Below are positions 25,081-34,624 of a DNA stretch of 64,000 nt, one piece after another; the stretch's first letter is position 1, and the number at the start of each line of letters is the position of its first letter. Source of the DNA: Streptomyces sp. NBC_00442 (GTDB lineage Bacteria > Actinomycetota > Actinomycetes > Streptomycetales > Streptomycetaceae). The translations under genes and the position numbers were made by a program. The stretch lies in NCBI RefSeq assembly GCF_036014195.1, contig NZ_CP107918.1, positions 868,001 to 932,000 on the forward strand, given 5' to 3'. Below the pieces are notes generated by a model that was not told the DNA's origin, did no database searches, and was given only the letters and a program-made list of their open reading frames with translations.

Positions 25081-26487
25081 GTGGATCACTCTGAGCCCTC
25101 CTCCCCCCTCGGCCTGGGCCGGCGCTTGCGGGAGCTCCGGGTCCGGCGCGGCCTCAAGCAGCAGGACCTCGCGTCCGACGAGATCTCCACCAGCTATGTG
25201 TCACTGATCGAGGCCGGCAAGCGGGTCCCTTCACAGACGGTGCTCGCCACCCTGGCCGAGAAGCTGGGCTGCAGCGCCGCATACCTGCGTACGGGGCTCG
25301 ACGAGCACGAGGTGGAGGAGGCCAGGCTCAGGCTGGCCTTCGGCGAGATGGCGCTGCGCAACGGGGTGGACGGCGAGGCGCTGCAGACGTTCAGCGAACT
25401 GCTCACCGGCGGGCTGCCGTTGGACGCCGCCATGAAGCGCCGCGCCCGTCTCGGCCAGGCCACCGCGCTGGAGAAACTCGGGAGGCTGGAGGCCGCGATC
25501 CCGCTCCTCGAGGAGGTCCTGGCCGGCCGCGAACCGGCGCCGGGCTCGGACGAGTGGTGCCGTACGACCGTGGCGCTGTGCCGGTGTTATCGCACCATGG
25601 GCGATGTCACGGTCGCCATCGAGATCGGCGAGCGGGCCATGAGCAGGCTGGACTCCCTGGGCCTCGAGGTGACGGTCGATCACGTCCAGCTCGGCTCGAC
25701 GCTCATGGGCTGTTACCGCGTGCGCGGCGACCGGACCCGTGCGTACGTGATGGCGCAGCGGCTCATCACGGTCGCGGAGAAGCAGGGCGCACGGGCCGCG
25801 CGGGGCGCGGTGTACTGGAACGCGGCGATGATCGCCCAGTCGCGCGGCCAGCGGGCCGAGGCCCTGGCCCTCACCGAGCGGGCGCTGGCGATGATGGCCG
25901 AGGAGGACAACGTGCGCCATGTCGCCACGCTCAAGATGAACTACGGGCTGCTTCTGCTGGAGATCGAGTACGCGGATGTCGGCCGGGCCAAGCGTCTCCT
26001 CCTGGAGGCGCGGGAGTCGCTCGCCGAGGCCGGCACCGCCGACGAGATGACCCGCTGCGAACTCTGCCTGGCGCAGGCCGAGATCGCGCTCGGCGACCTG
26101 GCGCGGGCCGCCGCCCACGCGGAACGCGCTCTCGACGTGCTCGGCAGCGAGCCACGCGTCCTCACGGTCAACGCCCGGATCGTCCTCGCGGAGGTGCACT
26201 TCCTGCGCGGTGAGAGCGCTCTCGGCGAGCAGGTCCTCGAAGCCGCCGCCCGCCAGTTGCGGCACTTCCCCGCCACGTACGAGGTCTCGGGATACTGGCG
26301 CATGATCGGCGACCTGTGGCGGGGCGAAGGCCACGTCGAGCGCGCTCTCGTCGCCTACGACGCCGCATTGTCGGCCAACGGCCTTCCCCCGTCGGCGAGT
26401 TGGCAGGACCGGGACGGCGAGCGGGCGGCCCGGACCTCGGAGCTGCCGGCGCCGACGGCCGGCGAGGATGTGGCGCGCCGACGGTAG
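25081..26487 (+). CDS. XRE regulator with TPR-like sensor, linked to the peptide importer
   Basis: A 468-residue protein. Residues 12-70 are a classic XRE helix-turn-helix (LGRRLRELRVRRGLKQQDLA...TSYVSLIEAGKRVPS). From about 80 to 440 the chain is all-helical with repeated 34-residue-like helix pairs (for example LEKLGRLEAAIPLLEEVL and QSRGQRAEALALTERALAMM), the TPR pattern. HTH plus TPR is the architecture of peptide-sensing RRNPP regulators, and the gene follows an oligopeptide importer directly. The GTG at 25081 has GGGAG six bases upstream; a TGTAAT -10-like element is at 25039. Direct peptide binding is inference. Confidence 0.78.
   Translation: MDHSEPSSPLGLGRRLRELRVRRGLKQQDLASDEISTSYVSLIEAGKRVPSQTVLATLAEKLGCSAAYLRTGLDEHEVEEARLRLAFGEMALRNGVDGEALQTFSELLTGGLPLDAAMKRRARLGQATALEKLGRLEAAIPLLEEVLAGREPAPGSDEWCRTTVALCRCYRTMGDVTVAIEIGERAMSRLDSLGLEVTVDHVQLGSTLMGCYRVRGDRTRAYVMAQRLITVAEKQGARAARGAVYWNAAMIAQSRGQRAEALALTERALAMMAEEDNVRHVATLKMNYGLLLLEIEYADVGRAKRLLLEARESLAEAGTADEMTRCELCLAQAEIALGDLARAAAHAERALDVLGSEPRVLTVNARIVLAEVHFLRGESALGEQVLEAAARQLRHFPATYEVSGYWRMIGDLWRGEGHVERALVAYDAALSANGLPPSASWQDRDGERAARTSELPAPTAGEDVARRR
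26212..26223. repeat. GAGAGCGCTCTC palindrome (copy 3 of 5), inside the XRE-TPR gene
   Basis: Perfect copy in the context T...G, within the coding region and far from any start codon, so it is unlikely to be a simple promoter operator. Confidence 0.6.
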
Positions 26488-26695
26488 CCGGGCGGCGGCG
26501 CGGGAGGAGTTGCCGCAGCCCGTGCGACGACTTGACGCAGTGCGCGCCGGCCGCCGCGCGGCCCGTGCGCGGCGGTGGCGGATGTGCCGGAATCGGAGGG
26601 CGGCACCGCGGCCCCGGGTGCCGTGGCGCGTCGTGCGCGAGGGCCGTACCGAACACGGCAGGGGCACCCTTCGACATCCCACGGAGTGAAACCGC

Positions 26696-27526
26696 ATGAC
26701 CACTGCCACCGAACAGACCATCCTCATCACCGGCGCGACCGACGGCCTCGGTCGCGCCCTGGCCCATGAACTCGCCGGCCAGGGACACGCGTTGATCCTG
26801 CACGGCCGCAACCCCGGCAAGGGAAAGGAGCTGCTGGCGGAGCTGCGCGAGCAGACCGGCAACGACAGGAGCTCCTTCGAACTCGCCGACTTCTCCTCGC
26901 TCAAGGAGATCGACGCACTCGCCGATCGTGTGCTGGCGCGTCATGTCCGTCTCGACGTCCTGGTGAACAACGCCGGCATCGGCGTGGAGCTGGCCCGCCA
27001 GGACAGCCGCGACGGCCTTGAACTGACCTTCCAGGTCGACTACTTGGCGGCGCACATGCTCAGCTGCCGGCTCGCCCCGCTCCTGGTGCGCTCCGCCCCG
27101 GCCCGCATCGTCAACGTCAGCTCGGCCGGGCAGGCCCCGATCGACTTCGACGACGTCATGCTGGAGCGCCGCTGGGACGGGGTGCAGGCCTACTGTCAGG
27201 CGAAGCTGGCGCAGGTCAGCCTGACCGTGGACCTCACGGAGCGGCTGGCGGGCACGGGGGTGACGGTGAACGCGCTGCACCCGGCCTCGTACATGCCGAC
27301 CAAGATGGTGGTCGGTCTGTTCACCCCGCAGAGCACGGTCGCCGAGGGCATGCGCAATGTGGCACGGCTGGTCACCGACCCCGCGCTCACCGAGGTGAGC
27401 GGGGAGTACTTCGACCGGGACCGGCGTTCGCGGGCCGGCGCCCAGGCCTACGACGCGGCGGCCCGCGCCAGGCTGCGCGAGCTGAGCGAGTCCCTCACCG
27501 GGGTCGCGCTGCCCGCCCTCGGCTGA
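26696..27526 (+). CDS. SDR-family NAD(P)-dependent oxidoreductase
   Basis: A 276-residue short-chain dehydrogenase. The cofactor motif is TGATDGLGRALAHELA with HGRN after strand 2 (NADPH-type Arg). VNNAGIG stabilises the core. The catalytic serine is in NVSSAGQAP, and Tyr and Lys are in AYCQAKLAQ. The C-terminal extension (FDRDRRSRAGAQAYDAAARARL) resembles retinol-dehydrogenase-like/WWOX-type SDRs. Substrate unknown. ATG 26696 follows a GGAG nine bases upstream. The strong hairpin at 27551 ends this transcript. Confidence 0.85.
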   Translation: MTTATEQTILITGATDGLGRALAHELAGQGHALILHGRNPGKGKELLAELREQTGNDRSSFELADFSSLKEIDALADRVLARHVRLDVLVNNAGIGVELARQDSRDGLELTFQVDYLAAHMLSCRLAPLLVRSAPARIVNVSSAGQAPIDFDDVMLERRWDGVQAYCQAKLAQVSLTVDLTERLAGTGVTVNALHPASYMPTKMVVGLFTPQSTVAEGMRNVARLVTDPALTEVSGEYFDRDRRSRAGAQAYDAAARARLRELSESLTGVALPALG

Positions 27527-27550
27527 TCCCCCCGGCTGATCCCCCCGGTC

Positions 27551-27601
27551 CACGCGGAAGTGCCCCGCACCAGGCTTCCTGGTGCGGGGCACTTCCGCGT
27601 G
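27551..27601. terminator. Bidirectional terminator with a 24-bp perfect stem
   Basis: Arms at 27551-27574 and 27578-27601 are perfectly complementary over 24 bp with a three-base loop (CTT). It stands between the converging SDR gene (stop 27526) and the NTF2-like gene (stop 27657) and should stop both transcripts. It is one of the longest perfect hairpins in the window. Confidence 0.9.
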
Positions 27602-27656
27602 GGCCCGTGCGGGCCCGTGCGGGACAACCGCCCGCGGGGCTCGGGCCCCCGGGGAC

Positions 27657-28028
27657 TCAGTAGACGTCGTGACCGCTGACCGTGGTCTCCGGAACGTCCT
27701 CGCGGACGTCCCAGTGCTCCACGATGCGCCCGTCGTCGATGCGGAACACGTCGACGACGACCATGCCGCGGTGGCCCGGCTCCGGCCGGAAGTGCGAGTG
27801 GGTGAAGACGAGGCCGTTGTCGCCGGCGATCCGGCGGATCTCGAAGCGGGCCTCGGGCAGCTGCTTGCGGAATCCCTCGATGAAGTCGACCAGGGGCTTG
27901 CGGCCGTCGGGCAGGTTCGGGTTGTGCTGGATGAGGCCGTCGGCCAGGTATTCGTCGGCGCGGTCGGTCTGGCCCTCGTTCCAGATGTTCTCGATGTAGT
28001 CGCGCACGAGCTGCACATGGTTGGACAC
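27657..28028 (-). CDS. SnoaL/NTF2-like protein (ester-cyclase-like)
   Basis: A 123-residue protein of the NTF2-like cone fold. The sequence VRDYIENIWNEGQTDRADEYLADGLIQHNPNLPDG, then FRKQLPEARFEIRRIAGDNG and the final VDVFRIDDGRIVEHWDV stretch, is typical of small SnoaL-like polyketide-cyclase or steroid-isomerase relatives whose substrates are rarely known. The GTG at 28028 is chosen because AGGAG precedes it; the frame is open further upstream but without a ribosome site. It lies 114 bases downstream of the MFS gene on the same strand. Confidence 0.78.
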   Translation of the reverse strand: MSNHVQLVRDYIENIWNEGQTDRADEYLADGLIQHNPNLPDGRKPLVDFIEGFRKQLPEARFEIRRIAGDNGLVFTHSHFRPEPGHRGMVVVDVFRIDDGRIVEHWDVREDVPETTVSGHDVY

Positions 28029-28142
28029 GGTGACTCCTAGGTGTATTGGGTGTCGTAACGGTCTGGTGCGGGATGTGGCTGGTGGGCCGCCAGGGAGTGT
28101 CTTCAAAGCCCCGCCCGCCGGACGGGACGTCGAAGACACGGC

Positions 28143-29327
28143 CTAGGGGGCGGGGACCGGTGTGGCGGGCCCGGCCACCGTGATCTTGCGCGCCGACGAG
28201 GCGTGCGCGAGGGCGGCGACGGCGAGAATGGCGAGGGCGACGGCCGGGATGGGGCCCGCGCCCATGTCGGGCAGCAGGGCACTGCCGATGAAGCTGCCCA
28301 GGCTCATGCCGAGGTAGAGGGCGGCGGCGTTCATCGCCAGGATCAGGCCGGGCTGTGCGGGCAGCAGGTCCACGAGCCGGGCCTGCTGGGGCGCCTGGTA
28401 CATCTGACTGAAGAACGCCCAGATCGCGAAGAGCACGAGGCCCGGCTCGGAGTGCGGGGCGATGAGGAGGAGCAGGAATCCGGCGGCGAGGCCGGCGACC
28501 GCGATGGTGATGGTGCGCAAGCCGCCGAGCTTCTCGGCGATCCGGGGCGACGCGGCGTTGCCGAGGACACCGATGACGCCGAAGGCGAGCAGGGTGACCG
28601 AGATCAGTCCCGGGGAGGCGTCGAAGCGTTCCTTGAGGTAGGCGCCCGCGATGCCGTAGACGGTGAACTGCGCCGCCATGAACAGCAGCGTCGTCGAGAC
28701 GGTCGAGAGCGCGGCCGGTGTGCGCAGGGTCTCGCGGTAGGCCTTCACCGTGGGCGGCTCGCCGGAGGGGATGTCTGGTACGTACACCGCGACGAGCAGG
28801 CATCCGAGCGCCGAGAGCGCGGCCACGCCGAGCATCGCCGGGCGCCAGCCGAAGCTGCCGCCGAGGAACGAGGCGAGCGGCACCCCGAGGACCGCCGCCG
28901 CCGTCATTCCGGCGAAGACGGTGGCGAGGGCGCGCTGCCTGCGCTCGGGCGGGACGATCAGGGACCCGGCCGCCGAGGCGCCGGGTCCGAAGACGGCCGC
29001 CCCCATCGCGCCGACGACCCGCGTGGCGGCGAGGAAGCCGTAGCCGGGCGCGACCGCACCGAGCACCGCGCCCACGGTGAGCAGACCGATCCCGAGCAGC
29101 AGGACCCGCTTGCGGTTCCAGCGGCGCAGCAGGATGGGGGCCGCCGGGGCGAACAGGGCGAACGTGAGTGCGAAGACGGTGACCAGGAAGCCCACGCGCG
29201 CCGGCGCCACGTGCAGATCGTCTCCGATGGGGCCGTTGAGCCCGACCACCGCCAGTGAGATCGTGCCCAGACTGAAATAGCCCAGCGACAACGCGAGCAG
29301 CGCCGGTGTCGAACTGCGGGACGGCAT
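28143..29327 (-). CDS. MFS transporter, drug/arabinose exporter type
   Basis: A 394-residue major-facilitator protein with twelve predicted helices. The A-like motif between helices 2 and 3 (APILLRRWNRKRVLLLG) and the motif-C-like region in helix 5 (GMTAAAVLGVPLASFLGG) fit the DHA1/AraJ-like proton antiporters, which usually export small organic compounds. ATG 29327 is preceded by GTG and by GGAGG at an ideal distance. The gene is divergent from argG and probably co-transcribed with the downstream NTF2-like gene. Confidence 0.85.
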   Translation of the reverse strand: MPSRSSTPALLALSLGYFSLGTISLAVVGLNGPIGDDLHVAPARVGFLVTVFALTFALFAPAAPILLRRWNRKRVLLLGIGLLTVGAVLGAVAPGYGFLAATRVVGAMGAAVFGPGASAAGSLIVPPERRQRALATVFAGMTAAAVLGVPLASFLGGSFGWRPAMLGVAALSALGCLLVAVYVPDIPSGEPPTVKAYRETLRTPAALSTVSTTLLFMAAQFTVYGIAGAYLKERFDASPGLISVTLLAFGVIGVLGNAASPRIAEKLGGLRTITIAVAGLAAGFLLLLIAPHSEPGLVLFAIWAFFSQMYQAPQQARLVDLLPAQPGLILAMNAAALYLGMSLGSFIGSALLPDMGAGPIPAVALAILAVAALAHASSARKITVAGPATPVPAP

Positions 29328-29567
29328 CACGCCACCTCCTTTTCCATGCCGGAGAACTTGAGTACGCAGGAACGCTAGGGGCCCGCGGCCGGCGGTTTCG
29401 CGCCCGGCGGCCGCCCCCGGAACACTTGGTCAGGTCCCTGGCCGTACTACGTCAACTAGCCCTGCGAAATCCCCGGTTGGGCCTGCTGGACGGCGTTTTG
29501 GTCCGGCCCGGAACGCGCCGCGCGGGGGCGCCCCCCACTCGCCCCCACCCTCCGGCCACCGCGACGC

Positions 29568-31051
<1,484 letters not shown>

Positions 31052-31065
31052 CGTCCGGTGCCTGT

Positions 31066-31110
31066 CGACGGCGGCGGCCCGCTCCCTCGGGGAGCGGGCC
31101 GCCGCCGTCG
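31066..31110. terminator. Terminator between argG and the serine hydrolase
   Basis: A perfect 20-bp stem (31066-31085 with 31091-31110) and a five-base loop, 15 bases after the argG stop and 26 bases before the stop of the converging serine hydrolase. It probably works in both directions. Confidence 0.9.
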
Positions 31111-31135
31111 TAGGGGCCCGACCGGCGCCCCCCGC

Positions 31136-32431
31136 TCACCCCGACGAGGGGCTGGCCGAAGCCGAGGAGGACGGCGAGGACGAGGATGACGGCGACGCCG
31201 ACGAGGACGGACGCGGCTCGGGCACCGGCAGGTTGAACACGTGCCCCGGCGTCACGATGCTGCTGACCGCCTGGCCGAAGAGCGTGCTGGGTTCCGTCTT
31301 GCCGTCCAGGATGTCCGTGTTGAGGACCACGACCATCGTGGCCTGCGACTCGGGCAGGTACACGGTCAGGGTCTCGTAGCCGGGCAGCGATCCGTTGTGG
31401 CCGATCCAGCCCTGGACGTTGATGATGCCCAGGCCGTACCCGGCGCCCGGAATCCCGGTCGGGATGACCTTGAGCCGCTCGGCCTGCGTCTTCGGGGACA
31501 GCAGGGTGCCGGTCGCGACCGTACGGGCCCAGCTCTTCAGGTCCGGGAGCGTGGAGATCATCGCGCCGGCCGCCCAGCCCCAGGAGGGGTTCCAGTTGGT
31601 GGTGACCGCTTCCTTGCCGTCAAGGGTCTGGTTGGTGTAGCCCTGCGGATGCGGGCTGGGGAACTCGGCGCCGACCGGGAAGCTGGTGTTCTTGAGACCG
31701 GCCGGCTTGAGGACGTTCTGCGCGATGAAGTTCCGGAGCGGCATGCCGCCCTGCTTCTCCACGACCAGACCCAGCAGGATCAGGTTGGTGTTGGAGTAGA
31801 AGTACTTCGTTCCGGGCGGGAACTGGATCGGCTGCTTGTAGGCGTAGGCGAGCAGCTGCTGCGGGGTGAATGGCCGCTTCGGGTCGGAGAGCAGCGCCTG
31901 GACGAACGCCGGGTCCTCCGTGTAGCTGGGCAGACCGCTCCGCATCTCGGCGAGCTGGCGCAGCGTGATCTTGTCCCCGTTGGGGACGCCCTTGATGTAC
32001 TTCCCGATCGGATCGTCCAGGCCTGCTTTGCCCCGGTCGACCAGTTCGAGCAGGGCGGTCACGGTGAACGTCTTGGTCTCGCTGCCGATCCTCACGAAGA
32101 GGTCCGGCGTCATCGGCCTGCCCGTCGCCTTGTCGGCGACGCCGAAGGACTTGAGGTACGTCCCCTTGCCGGGCGCCGACACGCTGACGGACACACCCGG
32201 GACGTTCGCCTCGCGCATGACCTTCTGGATCGCGGCGTCCAGGCGCGCGGTGACGGCCGGGGTGAGCTGGGTGAAGCCCGATCCGCTCGACGCGGACGCC
32301 GAGGTGGAGGGGGACGGCGCAGGGGGCGCGGTGGCGGCGTACGCGCTGCCGACTGCCGCCGGTACGGTCAGCAGCGCGGCGGCGGCGACACCCGCGCACG
32401 CCCTGCGCCACTGGTTCTGTGAGTACCTCAC
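31136..32431 (-). CDS. Secreted serine hydrolase, beta-lactamase/DD-carboxypeptidase fold
   Basis: A 431-residue secreted enzyme. A signal peptide ends at VGSAYA (about residue 32). The class C beta-lactamase/D-alanyl-D-alanine carboxypeptidase motifs are present: SxxK as SETK at 117-120, YSN in KYFYSNTN, and HNG in WIGHNGSLPGYE. The last 35 residues are a Pro/Ser/Ala-rich low-complexity tail of unknown purpose. Likely acts on peptidoglycan peptides or other amides. The GTG at 32431 follows AGGAGG. It converges on argG. Confidence 0.88.
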   Translation of the reverse strand: MRYSQNQWRRACAGVAAAALLTVPAAVGSAYAATAPPAPSPSTSASASSGSGFTQLTPAVTARLDAAIQKVMREANVPGVSVSVSAPGKGTYLKSFGVADKATGRPMTPDLFVRIGSETKTFTVTALLELVDRGKAGLDDPIGKYIKGVPNGDKITLRQLAEMRSGLPSYTEDPAFVQALLSDPKRPFTPQQLLAYAYKQPIQFPPGTKYFYSNTNLILLGLVVEKQGGMPLRNFIAQNVLKPAGLKNTSFPVGAEFPSPHPQGYTNQTLDGKEAVTTNWNPSWGWAAGAMISTLPDLKSWARTVATGTLLSPKTQAERLKVIPTGIPGAGYGLGIINVQGWIGHNGSLPGYETLTVYLPESQATMVVVLNTDILDGKTEPSTLFGQAVSSIVTPGHVFNLPVPEPRPSSSASPSSSSSPSSSASASPSSG

Positions 32432-32879
32432 GGGCAGGCCTCCTGCCGGTCGAGGAACATCCGGACGACGACGTCCGGACGGGAACGTCCTGACGGGACA
32501 TCCCGACGGGGGACGTCATTCACCACCACGCTAGGCCCGCCCGCTCCGCCCCGCATGGTGGCGCCCGGCTTGCGACCCGGCCCACCGCGTGCTGCGCCTT
32601 CCACGCGAGCACCGCCTCCCGCCCCCACTGCCACACGCCTCCGCCCCGCTCAACCCCCGTACCGCGCACGGCTGTTGGACGGATCCGGAGAGGATGCCGA
32701 GCCCGATGCCGGACCGCCGCCCGACCGGCCGGAGTTCGCGACGGCACGGCCTGATCCCCCTCGCCGGGCTCGCGGCCGCGCTCCTCGTGCGCACGCGGGC
32801 CGAGAGCAAAACCGACTCCGCACCCCAACCATGTCGTCGCAGGTCCAAGCCCCGGACGAACAACCAAGGCTTGGCTTAC
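32432..32879. other. Intergenic region upstream of the serine hydrolase and CopD-like gene
   Basis: No supported gene. Near the hydrolase, 32455-32515 holds three imperfect 15-16-bp repeats built on GACGTCC/TGACGGGA words. A TAGCGT word at about 32530 (minus strand) could be its -10. From 32550 to 32870 several frames are open on both strands but none has a ribosome site or a recognisable protein. The iron-box-like site follows immediately. Confidence 0.45.
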
Positions 32880-32898
32880 TTAGGCTAGCCTCACCTTT
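32880..32898 (+). promoter_or_regulatory. IdeR/DmdR-type iron box before the CopD-like gene
   Basis: TTAGGCTAGCCTCACCTTT matches the 19-bp actinobacterial iron-box consensus (TTAGGTTAGGCTAACCTAA) at about 14 positions and ends one base before the ATG at 32900. TAGGCT inside it also fits a -10 element. Under iron-replete conditions an IdeR/DmdR1-type repressor would block this promoter. Confidence 0.55.
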
Positions 32899-32899
32899 C

Positions 32900-34066
32900 A
32901 TGACTCTCGTTCACGTGGCCGCCTCCGCCGCCTACACCACGCCCCCGCTCTGGCGAATCCTTACCAAATCCGGCTATTTCCTCGGCCTGTCCGGGGCCAT
33001 CGGCGCCGCCGTGACCTACGCGGCCACCGTCCGCCCCGCCCTGCGCTCACCGGGCCACGGGCGCGGCGACATCGACGTGCTGCGCCGGCGGACGGCGCTC
33101 CACCTGGCCTGGTCCGGACTCGTGCTGCTCGTGAGCGGCTACTTCCAGCTCGCGGGCCGCGTGGCCAGGGCCGGCAAGGGCATGCCGTTCGAAGACGCCC
33201 TCGTGCCGGGCGCCATCGGGGACTTCCTGAACGCCCCCGCGGCCAAGGGCGCCTGGGTGGCGCAGGGAACGATCTACGGGGTGCAGAACATCCTCGTGGT
33301 CCTGGCATCCACCGTGCTCGTCGCGCTCTTCTTCCCACGGGTTCGAAGACACCTCGACGCGCTCGCCCTCACCGCTCTCCCCCTCGCGCTCGCCGTGACG
33401 CTCGTCGGCGCGATACCGGCCACCGCGCCGAAGGACGCGAGCAGGACCTTCGACCTCGTCCTCGACCAGGTCCACATCGTCAGCGGCACGGTGTGGATCG
33501 GCGGCCTCGCCGCTCTCGCCGCGCTCGCCACCACCCGTGGCAGGCTCGGCGCGAGCGCGGGCGCACTGTGGGCCGACCTGTGGCGCCGCTTCAGCCTCGT
33601 CGCACTGGTCTGTGTCGGCGCCGTCCTCACCTCGGGCCTGTGGATGAGCTGGAAGCACGTCGGCGGCATCGCCCAGCTGTGGACCACGAGTTACGGGTTC
33701 TTCCTGCTCATCAAGATCGTGCTGGTGCTCGCCATGGTCACGGCCGGCGGCGTCAACCAGTTCTGGCTGATGCCCCGCATCGCCCGCGCCCGCCGCGCCG
33801 ACGCCACGGCCTCCCTGTTCCATCTGACGCTGCGTCACTTCCCGAAGGTCGTCTGGGCCGAGGTCGCCCTGGGGCTCGCCGTCCTGGCCGTGCTCCCCTT
33901 CCTCAGCGGCTCGGCCCGCTCCGAGGCGGGCAGCCCCGCGCCGGTGGCGAGCGGCAGCATCATCACCGTGGGCGCCGCCCTGGTCCTGACCCTCGCCGCG
34001 TCGCTCTGCATCACGGTGCGGACCTCGGACGCCCTGGCCCGCCGCACGGAGGTGGCCGCGGCCTGA
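32900..34066 (+). CDS. CopD-family multi-helix membrane protein
   Basis: A 388-residue inner-membrane protein with about eight to nine helices. The region DLVLDQVHIVSGTVWIGGLAALAAL and the following helices match the copper-resistance CopD domain; conserved His (QVHIVSG, SWKHVGG) and Met residues could bind metal. Copper uptake or handling is the usual proposal for the family. I choose ATG 32900, directly downstream of the iron-box/-10 element (near-leaderless); an ATG at 32831 would place that box inside the gene. The iron-type control hints at a metal other than, or in addition to, copper. Confidence 0.72.
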   Translation: MTLVHVAASAAYTTPPLWRILTKSGYFLGLSGAIGAAVTYAATVRPALRSPGHGRGDIDVLRRRTALHLAWSGLVLLVSGYFQLAGRVARAGKGMPFEDALVPGAIGDFLNAPAAKGAWVAQGTIYGVQNILVVLASTVLVALFFPRVRRHLDALALTALPLALAVTLVGAIPATAPKDASRTFDLVLDQVHIVSGTVWIGGLAALAALATTRGRLGASAGALWADLWRRFSLVALVCVGAVLTSGLWMSWKHVGGIAQLWTTSYGFFLLIKIVLVLAMVTAGGVNQFWLMPRIARARRADATASLFHLTLRHFPKVVWAEVALGLAVLAVLPFLSGSARSEAGSPAPVASGSIITVGAALVLTLAASLCITVRTSDALARRTEVAAA

Positions 34067-34108
34067 GCCGGGGCGGACGGCCGGGTCGGGCGGCCGGGGC
34101 GGACGGCC

Positions 34109-34513
34109 TCAGCCGCCGAGCCTCGCGAGCGCGTCCTCGGTGACCGGAGTGAAGAAGTTGACGAGGTGGCCGTCGGGGTCGCGCAGCAGCATCGAGCGGT
34201 TGCCCCACGGCATGGTGGTGGGCACCTGGACGAACTCCTCGACGAGGCCGGAGCCGACCAGGTCGCGGTGGACGTCGTCCACGTCGTCGACGCGGAATTC
34301 GAGGATGACGCTCCGGTTGTCGGCGGGGCGCGCGGCGCCGGGGGCGAACATCGGGACGGTACGGGTGCTGCCGATCGCCAGCGTGGCCGAGGCGGTCCTG
34401 AGCTCGGCGAAGTCGTCGGTCGACCAGGCCGCCCGCACCCCCGTGGCCCGCTCGTAGAAGCCGACGAGACGGGAGATGTCCGCGGTGATCACGCGGATCG
34501 AGACGAAGTCCAT
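34109..34513 (-). CDS. VOC-family (glyoxalase/dioxygenase-fold) protein
   Basis: A 134-residue vicinal-oxygen-chelate protein made of two beta-alpha-beta-beta-beta modules (FVSIRVITADISRLVGFYER and LRDPDGHLVNFFTP). It is a small enzyme or ligand-binding protein whose substrate cannot be read from sequence. ATG 34513 has GGAGAG upstream. It is divergent from the WYL regulator, with which it shares an inverted-repeat promoter, so it is probably that regulator's target. Confidence 0.82.
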   Translation of the reverse strand: MDFVSIRVITADISRLVGFYERATGVRAAWSTDDFAELRTASATLAIGSTRTVPMFAPGAARPADNRSVILEFRVDDVDDVHRDLVGSGLVEEFVQVPTTMPWGNRSMLLRDPDGHLVNFFTPVTEDALARLGG

Positions 34514-34580
34514 GGTGCTCTCCGAACTGAGATGTCGATGGCCGAGGTGCGTTCCGCGCCTCCGACCACACGCTATGACC

Positions 34581-34607
34581 AATACCGGACAGAATCCGCC
34601 CGGTATT
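34581..34607. promoter_or_regulatory. Operator-like inverted repeat AATACCGG-N11-CCGGTATT
   Basis: Perfect 8-bp arms at 34581-34588 and 34600-34607 between the divergent VOC and WYL genes. GATACT at 34613-34618 could be the -10 for the WYL gene, whose ATG at 34625 would then be leaderless. Binding by the WYL regulator would control both genes. Confidence 0.6.
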
Positions 34608-34624
34608 CACGCGATACTTGCGGC

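Noticed and set aside
32555..32899. An upstream extension of the CopD-like protein by 115 codons.
   Set aside because: The extension is Arg/Pro-rich, lacks a ribosome site and would place the iron-box/-10 element inside the gene.
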